Positions 17,293 through 26,122 are shown, counted from the stretch's first letter. The stretch: DNA of 64,000 nucleotides from Vibrio maritimus (GCF_021441885.1 NZ_CP090439.1:434001-498000); one strand, 5' to 3'. A program made the numbers and translations. The notes: generated by a model from the sequence alone, not told the origin.

Positions 17293-18150
17293 TTAGGCGA
17301 TCTTCACGCTGGATAACGGCTCTTTTAACCCTTCAACAACGTCTCTAGCAATAACAAGCTTACCTTTTTCATTGCTGCCAGCAGCTGATGTGACAATCAC
17401 GTCACGCATATCTTTACCGCCAAAACCGACCATTGTTGGGTTTTCCGAAGGTACGTCAATCACGGCAAGGACTTCACCATTCGGCGCGATCTTAACCACA
17501 GATTGACCTGCGTACATAGCAACCCAATAGTTACCATCAATATCAACACTTGCGCCATCAGGACGACCGTTATAATCAGTCAGGTCGCAGTGAAGCTCCT
17601 GCTCGCCGTATTCGCCAGTTTCAGCATTGTATGTGTGCTTGTACACTTTGCTTGAGCCTGTGTCTGACCAGTATAACCACTGACCGTCAGGTGAGAATGC
17701 TAGACCATTGCATGTCCATGCGAACATAGGTAGCGCTTCAATCGTACCATCTAGGTGCAGTTGCCAGAATTGTCCCTGGTCACCTTCTTTCGCGCCGTTA
17801 CGCGTGCCGGAAACGAAACGCCCACCTGGAGCACAGCGTCCATCGTTGTAACGCATACGCGGGAACTCAGAAACAAGAGGGACTAGCGACGTTAATTCCG
17901 CATTCCAGTCGCTGAGATAATACATACCCGTTTTCATACCGAGCATAAAGCCTTGATCGCCATGCATCGCGAAACAGCCAAGCATATCATCAAACTTACG
18001 CTTCTCGTTTACGCCATCTTTATGACGCCAAAGCTCACCGTCATTGATGTTGACCCACATCCATGAGTCAGTGCGCCAATCCCAACGTGGGCATTCCGCT
18101 AAATCAAAATCAAGGTCGACGAACTTTTCAAACTGTAGAGACTGTGCCAC
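17293..18150 (-). CDS. SMP-30/gluconolactonase/LRE family protein
   Basis: A 285-residue six-bladed beta-propeller of the regucalcin/gluconolactonase group, which hydrolyses sugar lactones using a bound divalent metal. Typical motifs are AECPRWDWRTDSWMWVNI (metal-site Glu), RYNDGRCAPGGRFVSGT (Asn/Asp), CNGLAFSPDGQWLYWSD and GRPDGASVDIDGNYWVAMY (catalytic Asp). There is no signal peptide. Translation starts at GTG, with AAGGA 8 nt upstream. The natural lactone is unknown, and no sugar operon is linked. Confidence 0.88.
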   Translation of the reverse strand: MAQSLQFEKFVDLDFDLAECPRWDWRTDSWMWVNINDGELWRHKDGVNEKRKFDDMLGCFAMHGDQGFMLGMKTGMYYLSDWNAELTSLVPLVSEFPRMRYNDGRCAPGGRFVSGTRNGAKEGDQGQFWQLHLDGTIEALPMFAWTCNGLAFSPDGQWLYWSDTGSSKVYKHTYNAETGEYGEQELHCDLTDYNGRPDGASVDIDGNYWVAMYAGQSVVKIAPNGEVLAVIDVPSENPTMVGFGGKDMRDVIVTSAAGSNEKGKLVIARDVVEGLKEPLSSVKIA

Positions 18151-18353
18151 GTTGATGTCCTTTTTTATCCATTACTATTGTTTGTTTACCCGCTACCCTC
18201 AGCCAATGATTCCAGCAGACAGGTTTGTGCCCTGTTTTAACAAAATAGAGGCGTCGGTGCTAGGGTTATTTGTTATCAAAATCTATCTCTAAATAGCGCC
18301 AACACAAAAAGTTCGATAAGCTAGATTTCTGATTTTATTAAGGTAAAGAAGTC

Positions 18354-18893
18354 ATGACGATCAAAACCCTAAGCTCAAAAGTCGTTTATCAGAACCCATG
18401 GATGACCGTTCGAGAGGATGATATTCAGCGGGAAAGCGGTGCCAAAGGCATTTATGGCGTGGTCGACAAGCCAGATTGTGCGGTCATCATCGCGATCGAA
18501 GATGACCAAGTTCATTTGGTAAACCAGTATCGTTATACCGTTTCCGATAGCTTCTGGGAATTGCCACAAGGAGCTTGGGAATCGAACCCTGATGCGGACC
18601 ATCTAGAGCTGGCTCGAGGCGAGTTGCAGGAAGAAACCGGTCTTATCGCAGATAAGATGACGTACGTTGGCAAACAGTTCATCGCCTATGGCTTTTTAAA
18701 CCAAACCTGTCATATCTACCTCGCAACTCAACTTACCTTGCAAGATCGCAACCTTGATACTGAGGAAGAGGATCTTATTACTCAATCGTTTCCAATTACT
18801 GAATTCGAACAGATGCTGATTGCAGGAGATATACCGGACGTGGTGACAACGGCTGCATGGGGCCTTGCAAAACTTAAAGGGCTTATCAAGTAA
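18354..18893 (+). CDS. Nudix hydrolase (ADP-ribose pyrophosphatase-like)
   Basis: A 179-residue protein. It has the usual NudF-like order: an N-terminal strand domain (SKVVYQNPWMTVREDDI), then VHLVNQYRYTVSDSFWELPQG and a Nudix box running from GAWESN to ARGELQEETGL. The box keeps the metal-binding Glu residues of ELQEE, but the Arg usually just before the first Glu is Gly here (ARGEL for xRRELx). This seems to be a subfamily trait rather than loss of function. It probably splits ADP-ribose or a related nucleoside diphosphate sugar in the cytoplasm. Confidence 0.87.
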   Translation: MTIKTLSSKVVYQNPWMTVREDDIQRESGAKGIYGVVDKPDCAVIIAIEDDQVHLVNQYRYTVSDSFWELPQGAWESNPDADHLELARGELQEETGLIADKMTYVGKQFIAYGFLNQTCHIYLATQLTLQDRNLDTEEEDLITQSFPITEFEQMLIAGDIPDVVTTAAWGLAKLKGLIK

Positions 18894-18985
18894 CGAGCGA
18901 TCTCGATCTCATTTTTTTCTTTTTAGCTCGACTTAACAATATGCTGTCCCATCATACGCTCAGTACTAATGCGCAAGGAGGCAGC

Positions 18986-19324
18986 ATGGACCAACTTACC
19001 CTTCAAGAAACGTTAATTTCTACGATAAGGCAATTAGAGACCTACAAGCCCAACATTCGGTTAAGCGAAGAAGCTTATGACCTAGAGCTCGCGGTGAGCA
19101 AGCTCACCGAACAACTGTTTAGTTTGCAATCGCTAAGCTCATTGAAAGGCTCCATTGAAGATATTTCAGCCTCGATTGAGATGTTGAGTACTCTATCGTC
19201 GAAAACAAAACACTCCCTCGATCAAGGCATCGATATTGATGACCCAAGACTCATCATCAACGAATCCTTGCGGGTAAACTCTGAGCTTTCAAAACTCACA
19301 ATGGGTGAAATGCACGCTTTGTAA
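18986..19324 (+). CDS. Unknown helical protein
   Basis: A 112-residue acidic protein rich in Leu, Ser and Glu, probably all helix with coiled-coil character between residues 25 and 85. No family is recognised. The start at 18986 (MDQLTLQETL) has a strong AAGGAGG just upstream, which rules out the longer in-frame extension. It lies in the same direction as the Nudix gene, 92 nt later, and before another small gene. Confidence 0.6.
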   Translation: MDQLTLQETLISTIRQLETYKPNIRLSEEAYDLELAVSKLTEQLFSLQSLSSLKGSIEDISASIEMLSTLSSKTKHSLDQGIDIDDPRLIINESLRVNSELSKLTMGEMHAL

Positions 19325-19477
19325 TAACACTTGGGCAGCTGAGATACTGTGCTGCCTATATTTTACATTGTAAATAACACCTTCAGCTTCATCCTAACCG
19401 AGAACCATTCCCTCACAATTTAAGTTGTTTTCCTTTTGTCGCCGTACAACTCGGTTACACATTGGAGGAAATGCGAC

Positions 19478-19786
19478 ATGAATACAAAACTTAGCACGCT
19501 TGAACAGTTCGCGAGATTCGACAAACTAGTCATTCATTCGTTAGAAATGTCGCTATACCAAGCGTCGGTAATACTGGACGGAGAAGAACACTACGTTACT
19601 CATGATAACGGGTCACTGCTACGTACGCACAACGTCGTCGATATAAGAAGGTTGTGTCAAAATCTAACCGCGACGGAAACTGTATTGAGACAGGATAGTG
19701 CTTACGACGAAATGGTTGGTAGCCCTATTCGAGCAGGAGAAAATACGCTCGAGGTACCGCTTGGAAGGTTTGATTCTGTCATCTAA
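19478..19786 (+). CDS. Small unknown protein, DUF6482-like
   Basis: A 102-residue soluble protein. A strand-rich region (YQASVILDGEEHYVTHDNGS) is followed by helix and the motif LRQDSAYDEMVGSP. This pattern resembles the DUF6482 family found in Vibrio and Pseudomonas, whose role is unknown; the family name is from memory and uncertain. GGAGG precedes the ATG, which decides this start over one 42 nt upstream. Confidence 0.55.
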   Translation: MNTKLSTLEQFARFDKLVIHSLEMSLYQASVILDGEEHYVTHDNGSLLRTHNVVDIRRLCQNLTATETVLRQDSAYDEMVGSPIRAGENTLEVPLGRFDSVI

Positions 19787-19842
19787 TTGGCCAGCTAAAA
19801 TGAAGTCGAACTGGCTGTTGGTGATATCACCCAGGTAGCTGA

Positions 19843-20382
19843 TTAGCAGTTATTGCACTTCTTCGACTTGGGGTCATAGTCCATCACGTTCCCCTGTGTA
19901 TCGAAAGAGAACTGACAACACTTCTCGTAGACGCCGCGTAGCTCGTGACGACTTTTTTGGACTCTTGATTTAAGTGTTGAATAACTTATACCAAGCTCTT
20001 CAGCGACCTCTTTCTGAGAGCGACCGTCTATATCAATCGACTTAATTAGGGCAGTGGCGCTCTCTGGAAGCGATTCCATCATTGGCAGCAGACATTCAGC
20101 GAGCTCACGACTCACCTGTTCCTCCTCTTCCTCCGTCCAAAATGTGTCTAAATCGACATCCTCCGTCGCGTTACCTTTGCGGTAATGGTCTATCACACTT
20201 CGGTTTGCGATTTGGAACAGCCAAGACTTGACGCTCTCGGGACTCTCGAGCTTGTCTATGTTCTTATAGGTTTTAATCAACACCTCTTGAAGCACATCAT
20301 CAACATCGGCTTCGTTTGCGATCTTGCTACGCAAGAAGCGACGCAGCCCGTTTTGATATTCCGACCATACCGCTTCTAACAT
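19843..20382 (-). CDS. sigZ: ECF RNA polymerase sigma factor, SigZ-type
   Basis: A 179-residue sigma factor of the extracytoplasmic-function class. Region 2 is at about residues 5-70 (DVDDVLQEVLIKTYKNIDKL, then SWLFQIANRSVIDHYRK). Region 4 is at about 95-150 (GRSQKEVAEELGISYSTLKS). The C-terminal tail YEKCCQFSFDTQGNVMDYDP, with a final CNNC, is the mark of the SigZ subfamily; its Cys may bind metal or sense redox state. The frame also opens at 20427 with an ATGA overlap onto rarD, but AGGAG lies before the ATG at 20382. No anti-sigma gene is adjacent. Confidence 0.87.
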   Translation of the reverse strand: MLEAVWSEYQNGLRRFLRSKIANEADVDDVLQEVLIKTYKNIDKLESPESVKSWLFQIANRSVIDHYRKGNATEDVDLDTFWTEEEEEQVSRELAECLLPMMESLPESATALIKSIDIDGRSQKEVAEELGISYSTLKSRVQKSRHELRGVYEKCCQFSFDTQGNVMDYDPKSKKCNNC

Positions 20383-20423
20383 TGCATGACTCCTATTATT
20401 AGAATGATGATTGACGATTAGCT

Positions 20424-21347
20424 TCATACGGCACCGTGTGATTTTGCTCTTTTTACGCCATCTAAAGCCAAGATTAGCAGAGCGATCATGACCAATATAT
20501 AGGTAGGCATGTCCGCGGCGTCAACTCGCTCACCAAGCAGTAACCCAACTCCAAACACCAATACTGGTTCAATATAACCAAGCAACCCAAAGATTGACAT
20601 AGGTAGCGCTTGAGATGCATAGAGGAACAGCAGCATAGGTACAGAGCCTGCGATAGCTAATCCGAGATAATATACCCAACTGGTTAGCTCTATTTGTTGA
20701 ATCTGTTCAACTGGAAGCAGATAGAATAAAGCACCAAACGCGATTGGCAATAAAAACGTGTTGTCCAAAGCGAAACCCACATCACTCGGCACATTAAGAG
20801 TCTTGCGGTGAATGAAATAGATTGGATAGCCAAGAGCAATCAGCAAAACAATCCAAGACAGCCCCTCTGCCATCACATAAGCGTAGATAACCCCAATGGC
20901 AGCAACTAAACACGCGATGAGTTGAAGTGGAGACAGCTTGTCACCGTAAACAAATTTGCCCACCACCACCAGTACTAAGGGAAGCGTAAAATAACCCAGA
21001 GCAACAGACAGCGTCTCGCCATACAACGGCGCCCATACGAAAATCCAATATTGGGGACCGACAAGCAAAGCAGAAAACAGATATCGATGCCAGCGGCGCG
21101 TTTTTCTCAACTCTGACCACAAGCGCTGAATGCGCCCACTCACCGTTAAGAACACGATCACAATCAAAACGCTCCAGATGATTCGCTGTGCCGCTATCCA
21201 ATTGCCCGCACCGCCGCCTGAACGGAAGGTTCCGACATCGGGTTGAAATTGAACATACAACGGCAATAGACCAAATAAACAGGAGGCAATTATAGAAGCA
21301 ACGACACCTTTCGACGTTTCTGACAAATCTTGAAATCTGCGAACCAT
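20424..21347 (-). CDS. rarD: RarD-family EamA transporter
   Basis: A 307-residue inner-membrane protein with about ten membrane segments in two EamA repeats. RarD-like stretches are GNWIAAQRIIWSVLIVIVFL, QYWIFVWAPLYGETLSVALG and LGYIEPVLVFGVGLLLGERV. RarD proteins belong to the drug/metabolite transporter superfamily; the substrate is not known. The ATG at 21347 has only a weak ribosome-binding site. sigZ follows immediately downstream, so the two are probably co-transcribed. Confidence 0.82.
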   Translation of the reverse strand: MVRRFQDLSETSKGVVASIIASCLFGLLPLYVQFQPDVGTFRSGGGAGNWIAAQRIIWSVLIVIVFLTVSGRIQRLWSELRKTRRWHRYLFSALLVGPQYWIFVWAPLYGETLSVALGYFTLPLVLVVVGKFVYGDKLSPLQLIACLVAAIGVIYAYVMAEGLSWIVLLIALGYPIYFIHRKTLNVPSDVGFALDNTFLLPIAFGALFYLLPVEQIQQIELTSWVYYLGLAIAGSVPMLLFLYASQALPMSIFGLLGYIEPVLVFGVGLLLGERVDAADMPTYILVMIALLILALDGVKRAKSHGAV

Positions 21348-21711
21348 AGCTAACACACAACCATAATAGAGTGTGCGGACATTACCGCATTTAATCCCAA
21401 TAAAATACTGTTTTGTTCGCAAATTTATCGAACAAAACGTTAGCCCTTCTCTAGTGTATAAAACTAACCACTATTCATCATAGAAATTGCGTTTTAATTG
21501 AGCCCGGCTGTCAAAAAACTCTCGCCCCACTAGAGCAAAAAACCTAATAATCAAATAGAACCTATTCGATAAACAACTGGGTGAAGCCGCTACTTTCAAA
21601 ACAAGTACAGTCACCCGCTCGAAAAATGACATTAACGTCGTTAAAATGCCGATATAATTGGACAAATTGCATGGAGCACCTATAAACACACCTTAAGCGA
21701 CACATTAAACT
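21348..21711. other. Divergent intergenic region between rarD and barrel protein gene
   Basis: A 364-base stretch. It has a strong inverted repeat at 21410-21438 (10-bp arms GTTTTGTTCG / CGAACAAAAC, 9-nt spacer) about 65 nt upstream of rarD. A 72-codon leftward frame at 21471-21689 begins with GTG, has no convincing ribosome-binding site or family, and I do not call it a gene. The rest is AT-rich promoter-like sequence. Confidence 0.45.
21410..21438. promoter_or_regulatory. Inverted repeat upstream of rarD-sigZ
   Basis: Perfect 10-bp arms GTTTTGTTCG and CGAACAAAAC are separated by 9 nt of AT-rich sequence. The position near the rarD promoter suits an operator. The protein that would bind it is unknown. 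Confidence 0.45.
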
Positions 21712-22851
21712 ATGAACTTAAATAATAGATCGATACGGCTATCTCTAATAACCAGTGCTTTAGTCGGCGGCTCCTTTTCTCATGCAGGCATGATGGATAA
21801 TTTCATCGATCCACAAGATGGGCGGCTCGACGGTAGTCAGTTCATTCTCGACAACGCCGTTGGTTTTCTCCCTGTTCCATTGACGGTTACTGACCCAGCG
21901 GTTGGTGTTGGTGGCGGCGCGGCATTGTTGTTTTTTCACGAATCTGAAGAGCGCAAGCAGAAGCGATTAGCTGGGGAGGAAGTTAAAGATATTCCTGCAA
22001 GTACATCTGGTTTAATGGCGTTAGGCACGAATAACGGCAGTCATTTATACGGTGGCTTCCATTCAGGAAACTGGATGAATGACCGCATTCGCTATCTCGG
22101 CGGCCTGTTCGGTGCCAAATTCAATCTCAATTTCTATCCTGTGGCAGAATCAGCGCCAATGGACCTGAGTTTAGAGGGCTTGTACTTCTTTCAAGAATTA
22201 GACGTAAGACTCGGTGATTCCAACTTTTTTGTTGGTGGTTCATACAGCTATATGTCATCAAAACCAACACTTGATGGCTTTAGTCACGCAGATTGGGCGC
22301 CGAAAGATGGAAAACTGGGTTGGCGTTTTATGTACGACAGTCGCAACAACCAGTTCTCACCGCGCGAAGGCACGAAAGCAGGTGTAAAAGTGGACTATCA
22401 CAACAAAGCATTTGGTGGTCAGTTTAACTACCAGAAATATAACGCCTACATGCAGAACTACTCTCGCCTATCAGATAAGTGGGGGCTAGGTTTGCGAGCT
22501 GATTTCAAGTCTATCTCTGAGAATGTCGATCCAAGAGCATCGGTCTACGCGACACCTTTTATTGAAATGAGAGGCATCGCGGCGATGCGTTATCGTGCCG
22601 AAAATACCGCCCTTGGCGAAGTCGAACTGAGCTACGACATTGATGACCGATGGACAGTACTTGGCTTTGTTGGTGCGGGCACCGCCTATAATCATGACGA
22701 GAGCATTGCCAAAAGTCAGGTACATTATACCCGGGGCGGCGGGTTCCGTTATCTTATCGCAAGGCAGCTAGGGCTTCGCGTCGGTGTTGATGTTGCGAAA
22801 GGTCCGGAAGAATGGACGACCTATATCCAATTTGGTAGTGCCTGGCGCTAG
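21712..22851 (+). CDS. Outer-membrane beta-barrel protein, BamA/TamA (surface antigen) type without POTRA domains
   Basis: A 379-residue precursor with a signal peptide of about 25 residues ending SFSHA. The rest is an amphipathic beta-strand pattern with many Gly and aromatic residues, ending in a C-terminal YIQFGSAWR. The central RFMYDSRNNQFSPREGTKAG is the D15/surface-antigen core motif (D-x-R-N..F-x-P-x-x-G). At this length there is room only for the 16-strand barrel, with no POTRA repeats. It is probably an outer-membrane protein of unknown role. It stands alone, convergent with the EamA gene. Confidence 0.82.
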   Translation: MNLNNRSIRLSLITSALVGGSFSHAGMMDNFIDPQDGRLDGSQFILDNAVGFLPVPLTVTDPAVGVGGGAALLFFHESEERKQKRLAGEEVKDIPASTSGLMALGTNNGSHLYGGFHSGNWMNDRIRYLGGLFGAKFNLNFYPVAESAPMDLSLEGLYFFQELDVRLGDSNFFVGGSYSYMSSKPTLDGFSHADWAPKDGKLGWRFMYDSRNNQFSPREGTKAGVKVDYHNKAFGGQFNYQKYNAYMQNYSRLSDKWGLGLRADFKSISENVDPRASVYATPFIEMRGIAAMRYRAENTALGEVELSYDIDDRWTVLGFVGAGTAYNHDESIAKSQVHYTRGGGFRYLIARQLGLRVGVDVAKGPEEWTTYIQFGSAWR

Positions 22852-22867
22852 GCAATACGTTGAATGA

Positions 22868-22885
22868 TGCCGCAGCAAAGCGGCA
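22868..22885. terminator. Small hairpin between convergent genes
   Basis: The stem TGCCGC / GCGGCA has a 6-nt loop and lies between the stop codons of the barrel gene and the EamA transporter gene. No long T-run is present. Confidence 0.4.
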
Positions 22886-22898
22886 CCTTCGGCGGGTA

Positions 22899-23816
22899 TC
22901 ATGACGATTTTTTCATACTGTACACAGAAAAAGTCACCAGACACAGCCCAATGAAATGGTACAAAGTAAAGGCTTCTGAGAGTATCGCTACTGCCATGAC
23001 TGCGGTCACACCAGGTCCGATATTTGACGTAATACTCAATTCTGTTGGCGACAACCTCGCCATTGCAGCTGCGACAAAATAAGAAGGAAGAACAGTACAA
23101 AAAACGCCTAGCAATACGCCCAGTACAATAAGCTCAAAAGACCATTGACTCATCTCAGCCGAAGACAGGGACAAGTGGGTAATAATCGCAATGCCAGCGC
23201 TCCCCATTCCAATACTCGTAAACAGGTCACTACCCATCTTGCTGATGATACTTTTGCTCAACATCAAGTAGACCGCAAAGACAAACGCTGAGCCCACCGC
23301 CAAGGCACTTCCTTTCCAAATTTCCTCACCTAGAGATTGAACATCATGAAACAGTATTGCCGCGATACCCAAATAGCCAAGAACGGCGGCGCGCAGCACA
23401 TTCCCAGTTGGCTTCTGCCCTAGAAACATCCAGCTTAATATCACAACAATGCTTGGGAAAAGAAAAATCAATAGACGCTCTAGCTGAGCGCTTATGTACT
23501 CAAGCGCCGCAATATCAAGATAGCTCGCCACATAGTATCCCATCACTCCTACCAAAGCCGCTTGCCAGCCAAACTGCGTAACCTGAGTTCGACGTTCCGG
23601 CTTTTTGCACAACATAAGAAGAATCAGGGCATAAAATGGGAGGGAGCTTAATGCACGAAGCGACATGATCGCCGTTGCATCACCACCATATTGATAAGCA
23701 ACCTTGACGAAAATAGGTTTAATCGAAAAAAGCGCAGTTCCGATCAGAGCATAGATAAGCCCTTGCACTTGCTTCTGTCTGTTGGATTTTGGTTCTACTG
23801 ATGTCGCTTGATTCAT
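22899..23816 (-). CDS. EamA/DMT-family transporter
   Basis: A 305-residue inner-membrane protein with about ten membrane segments and two EamA domains (residues about 20-150 and 160-300). The first begins LIYALIGTALFSIKPIFVKV; the second ends SILSEAFTLYHFIGLCLVT-like. The frame opens 57 nt upstream, but the ATG at 23816 (MNQATSVEPK) follows AGGGAA. The substrate is unknown. A LysR regulator gene lies 194 nt upstream in the same direction, but no operon link is clear. Confidence 0.82.
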   Translation of the reverse strand: MNQATSVEPKSNRQKQVQGLIYALIGTALFSIKPIFVKVAYQYGGDATAIMSLRALSSLPFYALILLMLCKKPERRTQVTQFGWQAALVGVMGYYVASYLDIAALEYISAQLERLLIFLFPSIVVILSWMFLGQKPTGNVLRAAVLGYLGIAAILFHDVQSLGEEIWKGSALAVGSAFVFAVYLMLSKSIISKMGSDLFTSIGMGSAGIAIITHLSLSSAEMSQWSFELIVLGVLLGVFCTVLPSYFVAAAMARLSPTELSITSNIGPGVTAVMAVAILSEAFTLYHFIGLCLVTFSVYSMKKSS

Positions 23817-24010
23817 TCTTGTTCCCTTTTGATGGTGGCGACGAGAATGAATGTATGAGGTGGCTACAATCAACTCGTAGCCAGGCGCAGATAATCCTAC
23901 CGAGCTAGAGGCATAATAAGAGAGAGCCAGAGGTAGGAGTGTGAAAAGTGCATTGAAAATCCTTTGTGATGAAATTTCAGGCTACAAGAACTTAGTCCCA
24001 TATGCAACCG

Positions 24011-24934
24011 CTATGGAGAAACCTCAAGCTCACGAAGGTATGTACACAGCCATTGAACCGCAGGGTCATTAATACTTGCTCGGTTCCAAACAACGCTATA
24101 CGCGACTTTACCATACTCAAAAGGTAAGGTTTTAACGGTCAGTCCTTTCGCTTGACGAGCAACATCTGCCCAATGCTTAGAGCAAGTAAAAAGCAATTCT
24201 GACTGATGGCACATTACCGCCGCGGCACCAAAATCAGGCACGACTATTTTCACTTCACGTGTGCCATGTTGTTGTCTTAGTGTCTGCTCAAAATAAGGGC
24301 GACTCAGCTCAGATTCCGCAATACCGATATGTTGACTATTAAGGTAATGCTCGACGGTCAGTTCTACATCAGCCAAAGGGTGTTCCGGAGACATTAGACA
24401 CACGAGCTCATCCTGCAGTACAACTTCCCAAACCAACTCCTTGGTATTGGTTGGTGGCTGGCTAACATCATGTGGCAATATAATGAAATCGACCTGACCA
24501 CTATGCAGGGCACCAAAGCCAAACTTTGCCTTGGTCATAATGTTGAGCTTGGCTTTCGGGATGTAATCAGTAGAGAGTTTCGCGAGCGAGTGTGCAAATA
24601 GTTCGAACGTACTTTCGCGCATTGATAAACTAAAACGCCCCTCAAACGCGCTAGGCTCAAAGCGAGCTTGGTTAAGTAATCCATTCATGCTGGCCAGCAT
24701 CGAATGGATAAGCGGCGCTATCTCTACGGCATAAGGTGTCGGGGTTAATGACGTACCATCGCGGAAAAATAGCTCATCATCTAGAATTTCACGAAGCTGA
24801 GTAATAGTTTTACTCACGCTTGAGGGAGTCACAGATAACTGTTCGGCAGCTTTAGTTACATTGCATGTATCCAACATCACGTGGAGTGCTAGCAGATGCT
24901 TAAACCCAACCCGTGTAAGTCCTTCGATATCCAT
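24011..24934 (-). CDS. LysR-family transcriptional regulator
   Basis: A 307-residue regulator. Its N-terminal winged helix is FKHLLALHVMLDTCNVTKAA followed by SVTPSSVSKTITQLREIL, and the ligand-binding domain runs from about residue 95 to the end. The start lies only 3 nt after the ohrR stop codon, so translation is coupled and the pair is co-transcribed. A LysR gene joined to ohrR is unusual; it may extend the peroxide response to another target, which cannot be named from sequence. Confidence 0.85.
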   Translation of the reverse strand: MDIEGLTRVGFKHLLALHVMLDTCNVTKAAEQLSVTPSSVSKTITQLREILDDELFFRDGTSLTPTPYAVEIAPLIHSMLASMNGLLNQARFEPSAFEGRFSLSMRESTFELFAHSLAKLSTDYIPKAKLNIMTKAKFGFGALHSGQVDFIILPHDVSQPPTNTKELVWEVVLQDELVCLMSPEHPLADVELTVEHYLNSQHIGIAESELSRPYFEQTLRQQHGTREVKIVVPDFGAAAVMCHQSELLFTCSKHWADVARQAKGLTVKTLPFEYGKVAYSVVWNRASINDPAVQWLCTYLRELEVSP

Positions 24935-24937
24935 TTT

Positions 24938-25378
24938 TTAATCCATTAAATTATTGGTCAAGCGCTCACAAATGCGCTTTAGCATTGTGGCTTCTTCCTC
25001 TGATAGTTTCGCCTTACATGCTATAGCTCCAGGAATCGACATCGCTTTTTCACGAAGCGCGTTGCCCTCTTCGGTAACAAAGATCATTCGAGCGCGTTCG
25101 TCGGTTTCGCTACGTTTTCTTTCCACCAACCCTTTTTGCTCCAAACGTTTTAGCAAAGGGGTTAGCGTACCAGAGTCTAACTTCAACTCTGCGCCAATGT
25201 CTTTAACGTTCATCGGTGCTTTTTTCCAAAGCACGAGCATCGTCATATATTGTAGATAAGTAAGATCAACTCGTTCCAGAATTGGGCGGTAGGCACGTGT
25301 CAGCGCATTACTCGCACTGTAAAGAGCAAAACAGACTTGCTTATCCAAATCGAGTGCTTCAGGGCTTTCTAGATCCAT
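24938..25378 (-). CDS. ohrR: OhrR, organic-peroxide-sensing MarR-family repressor
   Basis: A 146-residue MarR-type winged-helix repressor. Cys16 in DKQVCFALYSASNALTRAYR is the conserved peroxide-reactive residue. The DNA-binding part is VKDIGAELKLDSGTLTPLLK plus the wing KRSETDERARMIF. Two further Cys near the C-terminus (IACKAK and KRICERL) would allow the 2-Cys mechanism. Oxidation by organic hydroperoxides releases it from DNA and switches on ohr, the divergent neighbour. Twin palindromes in the shared 117-nt region are the likely operators. Confidence 0.93.
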   Translation of the reverse strand: MDLESPEALDLDKQVCFALYSASNALTRAYRPILERVDLTYLQYMTMLVLWKKAPMNVKDIGAELKLDSGTLTPLLKRLEQKGLVERKRSETDERARMIFVTEEGNALREKAMSIPGAIACKAKLSEEEATMLKRICERLTNNLMD

Positions 25379-25401
25379 AACCAGTCATCTTTTCAATTAA
25401 G

Positions 25402-25411
25402 TTGTGCACAA
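25402..25411. promoter_or_regulatory. OhrR operator, copy 1
   Basis: The perfect palindrome TTGTGCACAA lies 24 nt upstream of the ohrR start, suited to self-repression. An identical palindrome occurs 44 bp away in the ohr promoter. Confidence 0.7.
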
Positions 25412-25445
25412 TATACTTGCAATCCGTTCGCTTTGACAATATAGT

Positions 25446-25455
25446 TTGTGCACAA
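25446..25455. promoter_or_regulatory. OhrR operator, copy 2, overlapping the ohr promoter
   Basis: The perfect palindrome TTGTGCACAA lies just downstream of TTGACA at 25433-25438, which is a consensus -35 hexamer. The operator would therefore sit in the promoter spacer and block RNA polymerase at ohr. Confidence 0.7.
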
Positions 25456-25495
25456 CCTAATTTCACACAATTAAAACTTGAGAAAGGAATACATC

Positions 25496-25918
25496 ATGTC
25501 AGCACTCTATACTACTTCTGCCACCGCTCTTGCGGGTCGTAACGGTCAGGTTTCTACCGACGATGGTCTACTTGATCTTGCTCTCTCTTATCCAAAAGAG
25601 CTGGGCGGGACTGGCGCTGCAACTAACCCAGAGCAATTATTCGCAGCTGGATATTCGGCGTGTTTTTCTAATGCGATCTTGCACGTTGCCCAGCAACAAA
25701 AGATTGCTGTGAAACAAGCTCCTACAAAAGCGACGGTAGCTCTGAAGCCCAATCAAGAAGGTGGGTTCGTATTGGACGTAGCACTGGATGTGACTCTTGA
25801 TCTAGAAGACAGCGCAGCAGTTGAACTCGTCCGTGTTGCTCACCAAGTATGCCCATACTCAAATGCGCTTCGCGGCAATGTTGATGTCGCAGTCACAGCG
25901 AATGGGCAAGCAATCTAA
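25496..25918 (+). CDS. ohr: Organic hydroperoxide resistance protein Ohr
   Basis: A 140-residue thiol peroxidase of the Ohr/OsmC family. It reduces organic hydroperoxides in the cytoplasm, using lipoyl groups as reductant. The reactive Cys56 (GYSACFSNAI) and resolving Cys119 (HQVCPYSNALRGN) are both present, and the N-terminal GRNGQVSTDDG motif is Ohr-type. The ATG at 25496 follows GAAAGGA; the frame opens 18 nt earlier. It is divergent from ohrR. Confidence 0.96.
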   Translation: MSALYTTSATALAGRNGQVSTDDGLLDLALSYPKELGGTGAATNPEQLFAAGYSACFSNAILHVAQQQKIAVKQAPTKATVALKPNQEGGFVLDVALDVTLDLEDSAAVELVRVAHQVCPYSNALRGNVDVAVTANGQAI

Positions 25919-25927
25919 GTCTTACTC

Positions 25928-25953
25928 CAAGGGCAGCACCTCTCCTGCCCTTG
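25928..25953 (+). terminator. Hairpin after ohr
   Basis: The perfect 9-bp stem CAAGGGCAG / CTGCCCTTG has an 8-nt loop and is followed by a pyrimidine-rich TCCTCTCT rather than a pure T-run. Confidence 0.55.
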
Positions 25954-26122
25954 TCCTCTCTAGCTTCTATCAACAAAGTCACTTTATTCACCTTCAAAAT
26001 TTTGACGATTAAAGAAGTCCATTTCGTTTACATTTCCGCAGCAAATCCACTAAAAGGCGATCGTGATCAAGAAAAATCGCAAAATTCACAGAAAAGTAAT
26101 AGCCGTGTCGAAAAACTTTTTT

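Noticed and set aside
21471..21689. A 72-codon leftward frame in the rarD/barrel intergenic region
   Set aside because: It starts with GTG, has no good ribosome-binding site and no recognisable family; it is more likely chance.
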